DNA of 64,000 bases from Flavobacterium sp. N1736 (GTDB lineage: Bacteria > Bacteroidota > Bacteroidia > Flavobacteriales > Flavobacteriaceae), in contig NZ_CP109994.1 in assembly GCF_025947065.1 (NCBI RefSeq), positions 2,046,001 through 2,110,000 on the forward strand, given 5' to 3'. A program made the translations under genes and the position numbers. Within the stretch, counting starts at the first letter, position 1. The number at the start of each line of letters is the position of its first letter. Below the pieces are notes generated by a model, which ran no database searches, was not told the origin of the DNA, and saw only the letters and a list, made by a program, of their open reading frames with translations. Below are positions 56,211-64,000 of the stretch, in pieces.

Positions 56211-57779
56211 ATGAGCAAAGAAGAAAAAAAGGACGGTAAATACCTGACTATTATCAGCAAAGCAAAATCTGATGTTGAAAAAAAAGAGCAATATATCGAA
56301 GAACTGAATATTGCTAAAAAAGAACTGCTCTTCCAAAATCTCGAAAAAGAGAAACGGGCAGCTGAATTGCTCATTGCCAATATAGAACTTGTCTATCAAA
56401 ACGAAGAAAAGGAAAAAAGGGCTGATGAACTTCTCATCGCTACTGAAGAACTTATTTACCAAAACAACGAAAAGGAAAATCGTGCCGATGAACTTTTCAT
56501 CGCCAATAAAGAACTTATTTATCAAAATAAAGAAAAGGAAAAACGTGCTTCTGAACTGATTATTGCCAATAAAGAACTGGCTTTTCAAAATAAGGAAAAA
56601 GAAAGACGTGCCGATGAACTAATTATCGCCAATAAGGAACTTGTTTACCAAAATACCGAAAAGGAAAATCGTGCTTCTGAACTTATTATTGCAAATAATG
56701 AACTTGCTTTTCAGAATAAGGAAAAAGAAAAACGTGCCAATGAACTGATCATTGCAAATAAGGAGCTTGTTTACCAAAACATCGAAAAAGAAAAACGTGC
56801 ATCAGAATTGGTTATTGCCAATAATGAACTTGCTTTTCAAAATAAAGAAAAGGAAAAACGTGCCGCAGAGCTTATTATTGCCAACAAAGAACTTGCCATT
56901 GAAAGCAAGGAAAAAGAGAAACGCGCTGCAGAACTTATCATTGCCAATAAGAAATTAGCCCTTGAAAATATCCAAAAAGAGAAAAGAAAAGCAGAGAAAG
57001 AAAAAACTGCTGCTGAACTTATTGTAACAAACAGGGAACTTGCGTATCAGGAAAAAAGAGGAAAAGAACTTTTCCTGGCTAATAGCGAACTTAAAAAAGC
57101 GCAGGAAGAACTTGAAGCCTTTTCTTATTCGGTTTCTCATGATTTAAGGGCACCAATACGAGCCATCAATGGTTATACCCAAATTTTAATGGAAGATCAT
57201 GCAGAATTTATTGATGAGGATGGAAAAAGAGTTTTGGATGCTATCATACACAATTCCAAAAAAATGGGACATCTGATTGATGATTTACTGGCCTTTAGCA
57301 AACTGGGACGAAAACAGGTAAACACAGGACCTATCAATATGGCTAATTTAGTAGATAACGTAATCACTGAGCTGGTTGTTGAAAAAAATCAGAAGATTCC
57401 CGTATTTGATATTGGAATACTCGACACCGCTATAGGAGATGCTTCACTTATTAAACAAGTGTGGATTAATTTAATCTCAAACGCTATTAAATATTCGCAA
57501 TACAAAGACGAAATCCATATCACAATTACTTCGACAACAGAGAACGATAAGATCATATATTGCGTTAAAGACAACGGCGCAGGCTTTGACATGGAATACT
57601 ATGATAAGCTTTTTGGCGTATTTCAGCGTCTGCATTCACAAGAAGAATTCGATGGTACAGGCATTGGTCTGGCTATTGTTCAAAAAATAATAAATCGCCA
57701 TCATGGTACCGTCTGGGCAGAATCTAAATTAGATTTTGGTGCCAGTTTTTACTTTAGCCTTCCCAATATTAACAACTAA
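56211..57779 (+). CDS. Soluble histidine kinase with 21-residue coiled-coil repeats
   Basis: This encodes 522 residues with no membrane segment or PAS/GAF domain. Residues about 35-275 are about eleven copies of a 21-residue (63-bp) unit of the form EKEKRAxELIIANKELxxQN, i.e. three heptads each, predicting a long continuous coiled coil. A HisKA domain follows (SYSVSHDLRAPIRAINGYTQIL) with the phosphorylated His at about residue 307, then an ATPase domain (VKDNGAGFDMEYYDKLFG; GTGIGLAIVQKII). The kinase core is of the phytochrome-associated type. It is followed after 12 bp by an Rcp1-like receiver gene, its probable partner. The sensory input is not evident; the coiled coil may receive it from a partner protein. 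Confidence 0.9.
   Translation: MSKEEKKDGKYLTIISKAKSDVEKKEQYIEELNIAKKELLFQNLEKEKRAAELLIANIELVYQNEEKEKRADELLIATEELIYQNNEKENRADELFIANKELIYQNKEKEKRASELIIANKELAFQNKEKERRADELIIANKELVYQNTEKENRASELIIANNELAFQNKEKEKRANELIIANKELVYQNIEKEKRASELVIANNELAFQNKEKEKRAAELIIANKELAIESKEKEKRAAELIIANKKLALENIQKEKRKAEKEKTAAELIVTNRELAYQEKRGKELFLANSELKKAQEELEAFSYSVSHDLRAPIRAINGYTQILMEDHAEFIDEDGKRVLDAIIHNSKKMGHLIDDLLAFSKLGRKQVNTGPINMANLVDNVITELVVEKNQKIPVFDIGILDTAIGDASLIKQVWINLISNAIKYSQYKDEIHITITSTTENDKIIYCVKDNGAGFDMEYYDKLFGVFQRLHSQEEFDGTGIGLAIVQKIINRHHGTVWAESKLDFGASFYFSLPNINN
56320..56990 (+). repeat. 63-bp tandem coding repeats in the kinase gene
   Basis: The 63-bp period is directly visible, for example GAA-AAG-GAA-AAA-CGT at 56532 and its counterpart at 56595. 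About eleven units are present. Some pairs are nearly base-identical, so unit loss or gain by slippage is likely. Confidence 0.85.
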
Positions 57780-57791
57780 TTATACAACAAT

Positions 57792-58232
57792 ATGAATTAC
57801 GACGACATAGAAATTTTATTTGCCGAGGACAGTCTCGATGACGCAATGTTAACGATCCGCGCATTAACGAAGAGTGGTTTTACCAACAAACTACTGCATG
57901 TAAAAGATGGTGCCGAAGCACTTGATTTTATCTATTGCCGCGGAATATACGCTGATAGAAATCCGAATGCACATCCTAAACTTTTTTTACTGGATCTTAA
58001 AATGCCAAAGGTTTCAGGTATGCAGGTTTTGGAAAAAATTAAGGGTGATCCTAATTTAAAAGCGATTCCAACCGTAATACTTACCTCTTCGCAGGAAGAT
58101 CCGGATATTGCCAAATGTTATGATCTGGGTGCCAACAGTTACATTGTAAAACCGGTAGACAGCAATAACTTTTTCAATGCTATCAAAGAAATGGGCATGT
58201 ACTGGATGATTCTGAGCCAGCCTTCTATATAA
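57792..58232 (+). CDS. Rcp1-like single-domain response regulator
   Basis: This encodes 146 residues and is a receiver domain only. The acidic pair is in LFAEDSLDDAML, the phosphoacceptor Asp in LFLLDLKMPKVSG (about residue 60), the conserved Thr/Ser in VILTSSQED and the Lys in YIVKPVD. The insertion HVKDGAEALDFIYCRGIYADRNPNAHP is typical of Rcp1-type regulators that partner with bacteriophytochrome-class kinases. It has no output domain, so it works by phosphotransfer or protein contact. It is the middle gene of a three-gene phosphorelay operon. Confidence 0.93.
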   Translation: MNYDDIEILFAEDSLDDAMLTIRALTKSGFTNKLLHVKDGAEALDFIYCRGIYADRNPNAHPKLFLLDLKMPKVSGMQVLEKIKGDPNLKAIPTVILTSSQEDPDIAKCYDLGANSYIVKPVDSNNFFNAIKEMGMYWMILSQPSI

Positions 58233-58241
58233 AATAGATTT

Positions 58242-58262
58242 TACCGGGTTGTTTTCCCGGTA
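58242..58262 (+). other. Intra-operon stem-loop
   Basis: TACCGGG and CCCGGTA pair around a 7-base loop, 9 bp after the response regulator stop and 23 bp before the next ATG, without a T run. It may modulate read-through or mRNA processing. Confidence 0.5.
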
Positions 58263-58285
58263 TCACTTATATTTTGCCAAATAAA

Positions 58286-59560
58286 ATGAAAAAACAAATT
58301 AAAATATTGATTCTTGAGGACAACAGAACTGATGCAGATTTAATGCTTCGACAGCTGCGAAAATCAGAAATAAATTTTGTGGATAAAATTGTTGAAACAA
58401 GAAAAATGTTTGAAGAAGCGCTTGACACCTTTTCTCCTGATATTATTTTATCCGACTATTCTCTACCCACATTTGATGCAGTATCAGCATTTCATCTGCT
58501 TAAAAGCAAAAATCTTTCTATTCCGTTTATAATTATTTCAGGAACTATTGGGGAGGAAAATGTCGTGCAGCTTTTAAAAGATGGCGTAACTGATTTTGCC
58601 TCTAAAAATAATTTGCTCACTTTACCTCAAAAAGTACTTCGTGGACTTCGTGATGCAGAGGAAACTCTGGAGAAAATAGAAATTCTGGAAAAATTGAAAA
58701 TACAAACTGCCGCATTGCTTATTGCTAATGATAAACTTGTACTTCAAAATGACGAAAAAGAAAAAAAAGCTGTTGAATTGCTGAATGTCAATAAAGAACT
58801 TTTAGCTTTTAATTTTGTTTCAAGTCATGATTTGCAGGAGCCTTTGCGAAAAATTCAAATCTTTATTTCAAAAATCAGGCAGGATGAAACCACGACAATG
58901 AGTGAATCCGGAAAAAACAACATGGAACGCATACAAGTTGCCGCTACAAGAATGAGGCAACTGATTGAGGATTTACTGGCTTTTTCCCGTGTTAGTACTA
59001 CCGAACGCAAATATGAAATGAATGACTTGCGTGTTATTATCGAAGATGTAAAGTTAGAATTAGTAGATAGCATTAAACAAAAAGACGCCGTTATTGATAT
59101 TATTGGACTTGTACCCGGGAATATGGTAACATTTCAATTTCGTCAGCTGCTATATAATCTAATCAGCAATGCGCTTAAATTCTCTAAAGACGATTTACAG
59201 CCGCGAATTACGATAGAATCAAGTATTATAAAACATGCTGATTTGAAACTGCGTGGTGTGACTCCGCAAATGAAGGACAAAAACTACTGGAACCTGAGTT
59301 TTAAAGATAACGGAATTGGGTTTGAAGCTGAATATAATGACCTTATTTTTGTAATGTTTCAAAGGCTTCATCACTCTCAGGAATATTCCGGTACAGGAAT
59401 CGGGCTTGCCATTGTAAAGAAAATCATCGACAATCATAACGGAATTATCACTGCAAGCGGCGTATTAAATCAAGGCGCAACTTTTGAAATTTATATTCCG
59501 ATAAAGGAAAATTTAAAACTAATTCGTAAAGTGGTAAAGCATAAATTAGTTAGTGCATAA
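58286..59560 (+). CDS. Receiver-histidine kinase hybrid (soluble)
   Basis: This encodes 424 residues from the ATG at 58286; an in-frame TTG at 58274 is a less likely start. A receiver domain occupies about 1-125 (ILILEDNRTDADLML, phosphoacceptor in IILSDYSLPTFD, Lys in FASKNNL). A short coiled coil (about 130-175) includes one unit like the repeats of the first kinase (IANDKLVLQNDEKEKKAVELL). HisKA follows (SSHDLQEPLRKIQIF, His at about 183), then an ATPase domain (FKDNGIGFEAEYNDLIF; GTGIGLAIVKKII). There is no membrane segment. An N-terminal receiver can modulate the kinase, so a phosphorelay through all three products is plausible. Confidence 0.9.
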   Translation: MKKQIKILILEDNRTDADLMLRQLRKSEINFVDKIVETRKMFEEALDTFSPDIILSDYSLPTFDAVSAFHLLKSKNLSIPFIIISGTIGEENVVQLLKDGVTDFASKNNLLTLPQKVLRGLRDAEETLEKIEILEKLKIQTAALLIANDKLVLQNDEKEKKAVELLNVNKELLAFNFVSSHDLQEPLRKIQIFISKIRQDETTTMSESGKNNMERIQVAATRMRQLIEDLLAFSRVSTTERKYEMNDLRVIIEDVKLELVDSIKQKDAVIDIIGLVPGNMVTFQFRQLLYNLISNALKFSKDDLQPRITIESSIIKHADLKLRGVTPQMKDKNYWNLSFKDNGIGFEAEYNDLIFVMFQRLHHSQEYSGTGIGLAIVKKIIDNHNGIITASGVLNQGATFEIYIPIKENLKLIRKVVKHKLVSA

Positions 59561-59654
59561 CTTTTGCCCGAAGAGTCATATCGCATATTTTTGTTAATAG
59601 GTGTTTAAATGCAACTATTGTTTGATAAGTAGTAATTATAACTCTAGAAATAAA

Positions 59655-59682
59655 AAGGATGAGCATAATTGCTCACCCTTCT
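59655..59682. terminator. Terminator after the phosphorelay operon
   Basis: AAGGATGAGC and GCTCACCCTT pair with one mismatch around ATAATT, followed by a T-rich stretch, between convergent genes. Confidence 0.7.
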
Positions 59683-59771
59683 TTAAATTAATTTCAATTA
59701 TATTTTTTTCAAGACATTAAAAATATAAAATCGTATGTGATTAATTTTGAAATACTATTCATTACTAAACA

Positions 59772-60137
59772 TCATTTACTTTTTAAATAACAATCTTCGC
59801 TTCGTCCCAGCTTATTTATAATGAAAAGCTTATTACCTTTAATTAAATATTTATCTACTCCATATATATCAGAGGCTTTAATTTTTGGACTTAAACTATC
59901 TATAGATTCACTCCATATATCAGAAGTCAAAATTAAAGTGTCAGATTTCATTTTCCATTTTCCTACTATTTCTTTATCATTATATCTAAAGTTATAAATA
60001 AAGCTTTTATCTAAATTTAGCTTTAAAGTAACTTCTGATTTCCCATAAAGCCTACAGGTACTAAAATAAGTAGTTGTTTTTATTGATTTACAACAAATAC
60101 ATAAACCTAAAACTAAAAATATAAGTATTTTTTTCAT
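59772..60137 (-). CDS. Small lipoprotein coupled to the RHS gene, candidate immunity protein
   Basis: This encodes 121 residues. The signal peptide ends in a Cys-rich lipobox (LGLCICCKS), so it is envelope-anchored. The mature part is beta-rich (SEVTLKLNLDKSFIYNFRYNDKEIVGKWKMKSDTLIL is the central pattern, split by Gly-Lys-Trp), resembling small lipocalin-like lipoproteins of Flavobacteriia. Its ATG overlaps the RHS stop as TAATG, so translation is coupled. The place directly after a polymorphic-toxin-like gene is where immunity genes are usually found. The function is inferred from that position only. Confidence 0.7.
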   Translation of the reverse strand: MKKILIFLVLGLCICCKSIKTTTYFSTCRLYGKSEVTLKLNLDKSFIYNFRYNDKEIVGKWKMKSDTLILTSDIWSESIDSLSPKIKASDIYGVDKYLIKGNKLFIINKLGRSEDCYLKSK

Positions 60138-63100
60138 TATCTTTTTTTATAATAAGTTTGCCCATCGATTCTAAAGGCATGTCTAATGTTATTTGAAAGA
60201 CCTTGCAAAATCTGTTTTTTATTTGGAGAACTTATTGCGCTACTAGTTGGTGGTACATTATTAAAATTATATGGACCTGTAGCAATTCCCGAATATTCAT
60301 CTGGCAGATTTCTAGCGCTATAATTATTTCTATCTCCAAAAAGCGCACCTCTCTGATAGGCTTCAACTTCATCATTTTTATCGTAAAATAAATTCTTGTA
60401 AGGGACTCCAGATAACTCAGGACCAATACTATAACTACCCATCTCGAACTGAAAAGCATGTTTAAGTTCATGTGCAAATAACCCTACAGAAGTTCCGCTT
60501 GACACAGAAATATCAATATTACCATTTGCAAAATTAAAATTAGTACTATTCGTTGTTGATTTATTCCCTATTGCATCTGATTCTGTACCATTAGAATCTT
60601 CTATTACGTTGTATACTTGATTAGATGCTGCTAATGTTGCCGTTTCACCTCTTGCTGTCTCCAACTCTGTGTTATTCGCTGTAAGTGAATTAATATTTCT
60701 GTTCCATCTGGCTATTTCTCTATCACTACCACCTTTTGCTATTCTCGATTGGAAATCAGCAATACTAATGTTGTTTTTTTCTTGTCTGGAATTTATATCT
60801 GCAATCAATCGATTAACCCATTTCCAGGCACTTTCTGTAAATTCATTACCGTCAACATCTAAATTAAGCACAGGATTATTTCCAGCATAATGATAAGGGG
60901 AGATTGAAACATACTTTTCTGCCATATTATCAATATTCATCCAACGTCCTAATGCAGAGTCATAATTTCTCCACCCGTAATCATAAAGGTTAAGTCCCTG
61001 CTCATCTTGAAACTCTTTTCCGTTATACTTATACTTATATGCCGTTTGGTTTATTATTTCACCAGCTACTTTTTGTTTCATTCCAAATGGATAGTAATTG
61101 CTTTCTTCCACTATTTGTAATGATGATGTTCCCACATCTTTATAACTCAAACGTACATTGCCTAAATGATCTTTGTATTGATAAATATACGAAAAAGTTT
61201 CGTTGTTATTCTCGGCATAACCTTCTGTCGTTGGAAAAAATTTCAACGTTTCCGTTGTTCCTATTTTTTCATACTGAAAGCCTGCTGCATAATCAGTAGT
61301 TATCGTACCAGCCACTTTACGTTGTTTTACTCCTGCAGCATCATAGCCATAATGAATAATTCCCCCTGCAAGGGTTATATCTGTAGGCAAATTCAAATGG
61401 TTATATACTATAGCTGTAATGCCTTTGTTGGCATCTGTTTTCATATTACCATTATCATCGTAGGTATACTCCTGATCAGTACTACTGCCATTTTTAAATC
61501 CTTCAGTACTGCCTAATGATTCTTCGACCTTAATGAGTTTGTTTCCTGCATCATAAGTATAAAAAAGATTATCCATACTACCAAATGTAGTAGCCGCAGA
61601 ATTGGTATTCCCTGATCTTACAAGACGGATAATATTACCATTTTTATCATACTTTGCCCCTTCATTATATCTTCTCGGATTTATGGCTGAATTATCTGTA
61701 GCTTGTATTAACCTGTTTAAAGCATCATAACTATAACTATAATTTCTTAAGCTGGTATCTATTGGATTTGTTGTTTTCCAAAAAGTTTCACTGATATTTC
61801 CGTTATATAATGGAGTACCTGTAAAAGGTTTGTTGTAATTAATTTTAAATCCAAATAAATCTCCGGATTCCATAGTAATAATACCATTATTTGTATCGGC
61901 ATCATTTATTCCTTTCAGCCAGCCACGAATATTATAAGCATAATCTACAGTTTGTAAACGGTTTGTAACGGATAGCTTTCCTCCCACTCCTTTTTGAATA
62001 AGCTGCCCCAATTCGTCATACTTATTTGAAACAATGATTTCTTCAGATTGGTTATTTATTTTCTGGGATTGAGTCAATAAACGATTTTGACTATCATAGG
62101 TAAAAGTATCTATAATATCTACTGTAGTTCCTTTGATATGTTTAGTCGTTATTTTTATTGGTTTACCCTCAAAATCGAGTTCGGTTTTTACTTTTTGGGT
62201 TAAACCTAAAAAATCATTTTTAGAGTAATTGTATATCGGATGACCTTTTTGATCATAATAAATGACATTGGTTGTCCAATTATTGGTTCCCAGAATACGT
62301 ATTTTACTTCCTGTTTCCAAAGACTTAGTTACTGTGTTTGGAATAGTTGAACCAACATTTTCAGAAACTCCCCCATTTACATCAAAATTATAATCATCGT
62401 AATAATTGATGGTAAATAAGTTTATATCTGTATTAGGAAACACAGAGTTAGTATAATATATAATTGTATTATTAATAGTATTACTGTCTTGTTTGTTTTC
62501 AAACAAGACAGTATTTCCATCTGCTATTCCTTGTATCTCTACGCGAGTATTTTGACTTGTTTTAGTATATTCACCTGTATAAACAGGACGGTTAAAAGCA
62601 TCATATTTATTAAAAAGCCATTTGTTTTGGGCTTTCAAATTAGCATCCTGAGTTAAAACAGGTCTGTCTAGTTTGTCATATATAATATATTCCCATTGTT
62701 TTCCAGGAAGCTTTTTTTCAACGAGCCTATTGCGATAATCGTATTTGTATTGGTAGCATAAATTATCTAAAACGCTTTGACTGCCATTGTCTATAACGGC
62801 AGAAAAAGTGCTGCCTGACTGCGCATAAAATCCCTGCAATAATGTAATGGAGTTAGTAGCTTTTAAATCTAAATTGCTTCCAGAATTAACCACTGCTGTT
62901 GATGTAGTATCGGCCTGAAGTGCTGTTGTACTGCCAACTAAATCTACAGCTTTTGGTGGAATCACATAAGTAAGATTTCCGTAGATATCATAGACATAAT
63001 AGGTATCATGTTTTTCATTAACTGTTCCTGTTCCAACCGCTCCATAGGCTCTTTTTAAAACTACCTGTCCTTCCTTATTTTTGAATTCAATCGTTGATCC

Positions 63101-63757
63101 ATTACTTTCAGATGGTACTGCCGCAGTATTCTCATCATAAACAATGCTTTTATAAAGCTCATTAGCTAAGTAATACCCATTATCTGTCAATGAAATGAAA
63201 TATAATTTCTGACTGGCATTCCAACTGGCATTTGCCGTAAACGATTTAACTTCATTGGCTGCATTGGTTTGATAATTCATTTTTATTTCATGTCCTGAAC
63301 CTATTTTCCAATCAGCACCCGGAGCTGCTTGTTTTATAACACGGTTCAATGGTGAAACCTCTAAATCTTTTTCAAAATAGGGATTTCCATCATTAAAAAA
63401 TGTTTGATATTGACTGACAATTGCTGGTATAATAATACTATTATCTATTCTGTCCATATTGTTTTGAGAGGAAATATAAGGCAGATATTCCTTCTTTTGG
63501 CGTCCATAGTCATCATATTCAATAGGTACAATAATATCTTTTTCTAATGGCGATTGCGCATTAGCAATTTTTTGTATAGGTCTTCCAAGTCCGTCAAAAT
63601 AAGTAATATTCTGACTGACCTGATCAGGGGTTGGATTTGCAATAGTAGATGAACTAGCTAGTTTATATGTACTGCTTTTTATGAAATTACCTGTTTGAGT
63701 TTGCCCTACCAACGTGAATGGAAACATAACCAAAAGGAATTTGATTAAATTTTTCAT
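60137..63757 (-). CDS. RHS-repeat protein with C-terminal HExxH metallopeptidase-like domain
   Basis: This encodes 1,206 residues from the ATG at 63757; the frame opens at 63814, but the signal peptide (MKNLIKFLLVMFPFTLVGQ) starts at the internal ATG. An N-terminal DUF6443-like region (QNITYFDGLGRPIQKIA; PIEYDDYGRQKKEYLPY) precedes many RHS/YD repeats (YDKLDRPVLTQD, YDALNRLIQATDN) and the RHS core (about 909-963; GLNLYDYGWRNYDSALGRWMNIDN, HYAGNNPVLNLDVDG). The last 240 residues are unrelated to the core and hold HELKH at about residue 1094, with a downstream EVEAYQRG that could give the third zinc ligand. This layout is that of polymorphic toxins: an RHS cage plus a variable toxic tip, here a predicted zinc peptidase. 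Confidence 0.88.
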   Translation of the reverse strand: MKNLIKFLLVMFPFTLVGQTQTGNFIKSSTYKLASSSTIANPTPDQVSQNITYFDGLGRPIQKIANAQSPLEKDIIVPIEYDDYGRQKKEYLPYISSQNNMDRIDNSIIIPAIVSQYQTFFNDGNPYFEKDLEVSPLNRVIKQAAPGADWKIGSGHEIKMNYQTNAANEVKSFTANASWNASQKLYFISLTDNGYYLANELYKSIVYDENTAAVPSESNGSTIEFKNKEGQVVLKRAYGAVGTGTVNEKHDTYYVYDIYGNLTYVIPPKAVDLVGSTTALQADTTSTAVVNSGSNLDLKATNSITLLQGFYAQSGSTFSAVIDNGSQSVLDNLCYQYKYDYRNRLVEKKLPGKQWEYIIYDKLDRPVLTQDANLKAQNKWLFNKYDAFNRPVYTGEYTKTSQNTRVEIQGIADGNTVLFENKQDSNTINNTIIYYTNSVFPNTDINLFTINYYDDYNFDVNGGVSENVGSTIPNTVTKSLETGSKIRILGTNNWTTNVIYYDQKGHPIYNYSKNDFLGLTQKVKTELDFEGKPIKITTKHIKGTTVDIIDTFTYDSQNRLLTQSQKINNQSEEIIVSNKYDELGQLIQKGVGGKLSVTNRLQTVDYAYNIRGWLKGINDADTNNGIITMESGDLFGFKINYNKPFTGTPLYNGNISETFWKTTNPIDTSLRNYSYSYDALNRLIQATDNSAINPRRYNEGAKYDKNGNIIRLVRSGNTNSAATTFGSMDNLFYTYDAGNKLIKVEESLGSTEGFKNGSSTDQEYTYDDNGNMKTDANKGITAIVYNHLNLPTDITLAGGIIHYGYDAAGVKQRKVAGTITTDYAAGFQYEKIGTTETLKFFPTTEGYAENNNETFSYIYQYKDHLGNVRLSYKDVGTSSLQIVEESNYYPFGMKQKVAGEIINQTAYKYKYNGKEFQDEQGLNLYDYGWRNYDSALGRWMNIDNMAEKYVSISPYHYAGNNPVLNLDVDGNEFTESAWKWVNRLIADINSRQEKNNISIADFQSRIAKGGSDREIARWNRNINSLTANNTELETARGETATLAASNQVYNVIEDSNGTESDAIGNKSTTNSTNFNFANGNIDISVSSGTSVGLFAHELKHAFQFEMGSYSIGPELSGVPYKNLFYDKNDEVEAYQRGALFGDRNNYSARNLPDEYSGIATGPYNFNNVPPTSSAISSPNKKQILQGLSNNIRHAFRIDGQTYYKKR

Positions 63758-64000
63758 GCTCTTTTTGGTTTTGTTTTTTTTGATGATACTGATTCTCTGA
63801 AAGTAGTTATCCATTAAATATTTGTTTTCGAAAGTTTTTACTATTTCTCCTTTTTTATTATAGTGATGCTCTCGTAATTTTATTATTCATATGCATCATC
63901 ATATGAAGGCACATTTTTTATTCAATTTGTAATTTTTCAACCAATATTAGTACATTATTTCTTATGTAATGTTTAGATTATATTAAGTAATTGAATACAA

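Overview
The window looks like chromosomal DNA of a Flavobacterium-type member of the Bacteroidota. It is AT-rich and encodes a type IX secretion (T9SS) type B substrate next to a PorP/SprF-like protein and an OmpA-like protein. It also has a SusC/SusD pair, a hybrid two-component system (HTCS) regulator, many short lipoproteins, promoters of the TTG-N19-TAnnTTTG type, and many palindromic intergenic repeats. No rRNA, tRNA, CRISPR array, transposase or phage gene was seen.

Layout. (1) 1-6.9 kb, minus: the N-terminal 2,055 codons of a giant secreted adhesin (RCC1-like propeller, DUF11-like domain, seven exact-period 318-bp cadherin-like repeats), with a small exported protein upstream. (2) 7.5-10 kb: a membrane-bound TPR/AraC-type regulator, an ArgA-like GNAT acetyltransferase and a 48-residue membrane peptide. 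(3) 10.3-14.6 kb, minus: a three-gene T9SS-linked cassette (type B sorted protein, PorP/SprF, OmpA/PD40). (4) 15.4-25.2 kb, minus: a thioredoxin-like protein and three surface proteins sharing one N-terminal module; the largest is collagen-like and carries five near-identical 528-bp units. (5) 26-35.5 kb: a lipoprotein, a YheT-type hydrolase, a frameshifted (alpha-helical repeat?) gene, and a stress cluster (large catalase KatE, DUF892 ferritin-like protein, zinc alcohol dehydrogenase, DUF2892-SRPBCC protein, small lipoprotein).

(6) 35.7-51 kb, minus: a polysaccharide utilization locus (PUL) in the order HTCS, SusC, SusD, GH10 endo-xylanase-like, PKD/carbohydrate-binding lipoprotein, clan GH-A hydrolase, GH2 beta-glucuronidase-like. 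A glucuronic-acid-decorated, xylan-like glycan is the inferred target. The gaps between its genes are filled with inverted-repeat elements, including a 138-139-bp element with 20-24-bp terminal inverted repeats. A composite double palindrome brackets the SusC-to-GH2 block. (7) 51-56 kb: a DUF1254/DUF1214 lipoprotein, an exported Ppx/GppA-like (actin-fold) protein and a beta/gamma-crystallin lipoprotein. (8) 56.2-59.6 kb, plus: a soluble phosphorelay operon (histidine kinase with about eleven 21-residue coiled-coil repeats, Rcp1-like response regulator, REC-histidine kinase hybrid). (9) 59.8-63.8 kb, minus: an RHS protein with a C-terminal HExxH metallopeptidase-like domain, coupled by TAATG to a small lipoprotein that could be its immunity protein.

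Most promising for new biology: the RHS-metallopeptidase/lipoprotein pair, the exported Ppx-like protein, the three-gene family built on one N-terminal surface module with a homogenised collagen-like insertion, the repeat-length kinase operon, and the intergenic repeat system of the PUL.
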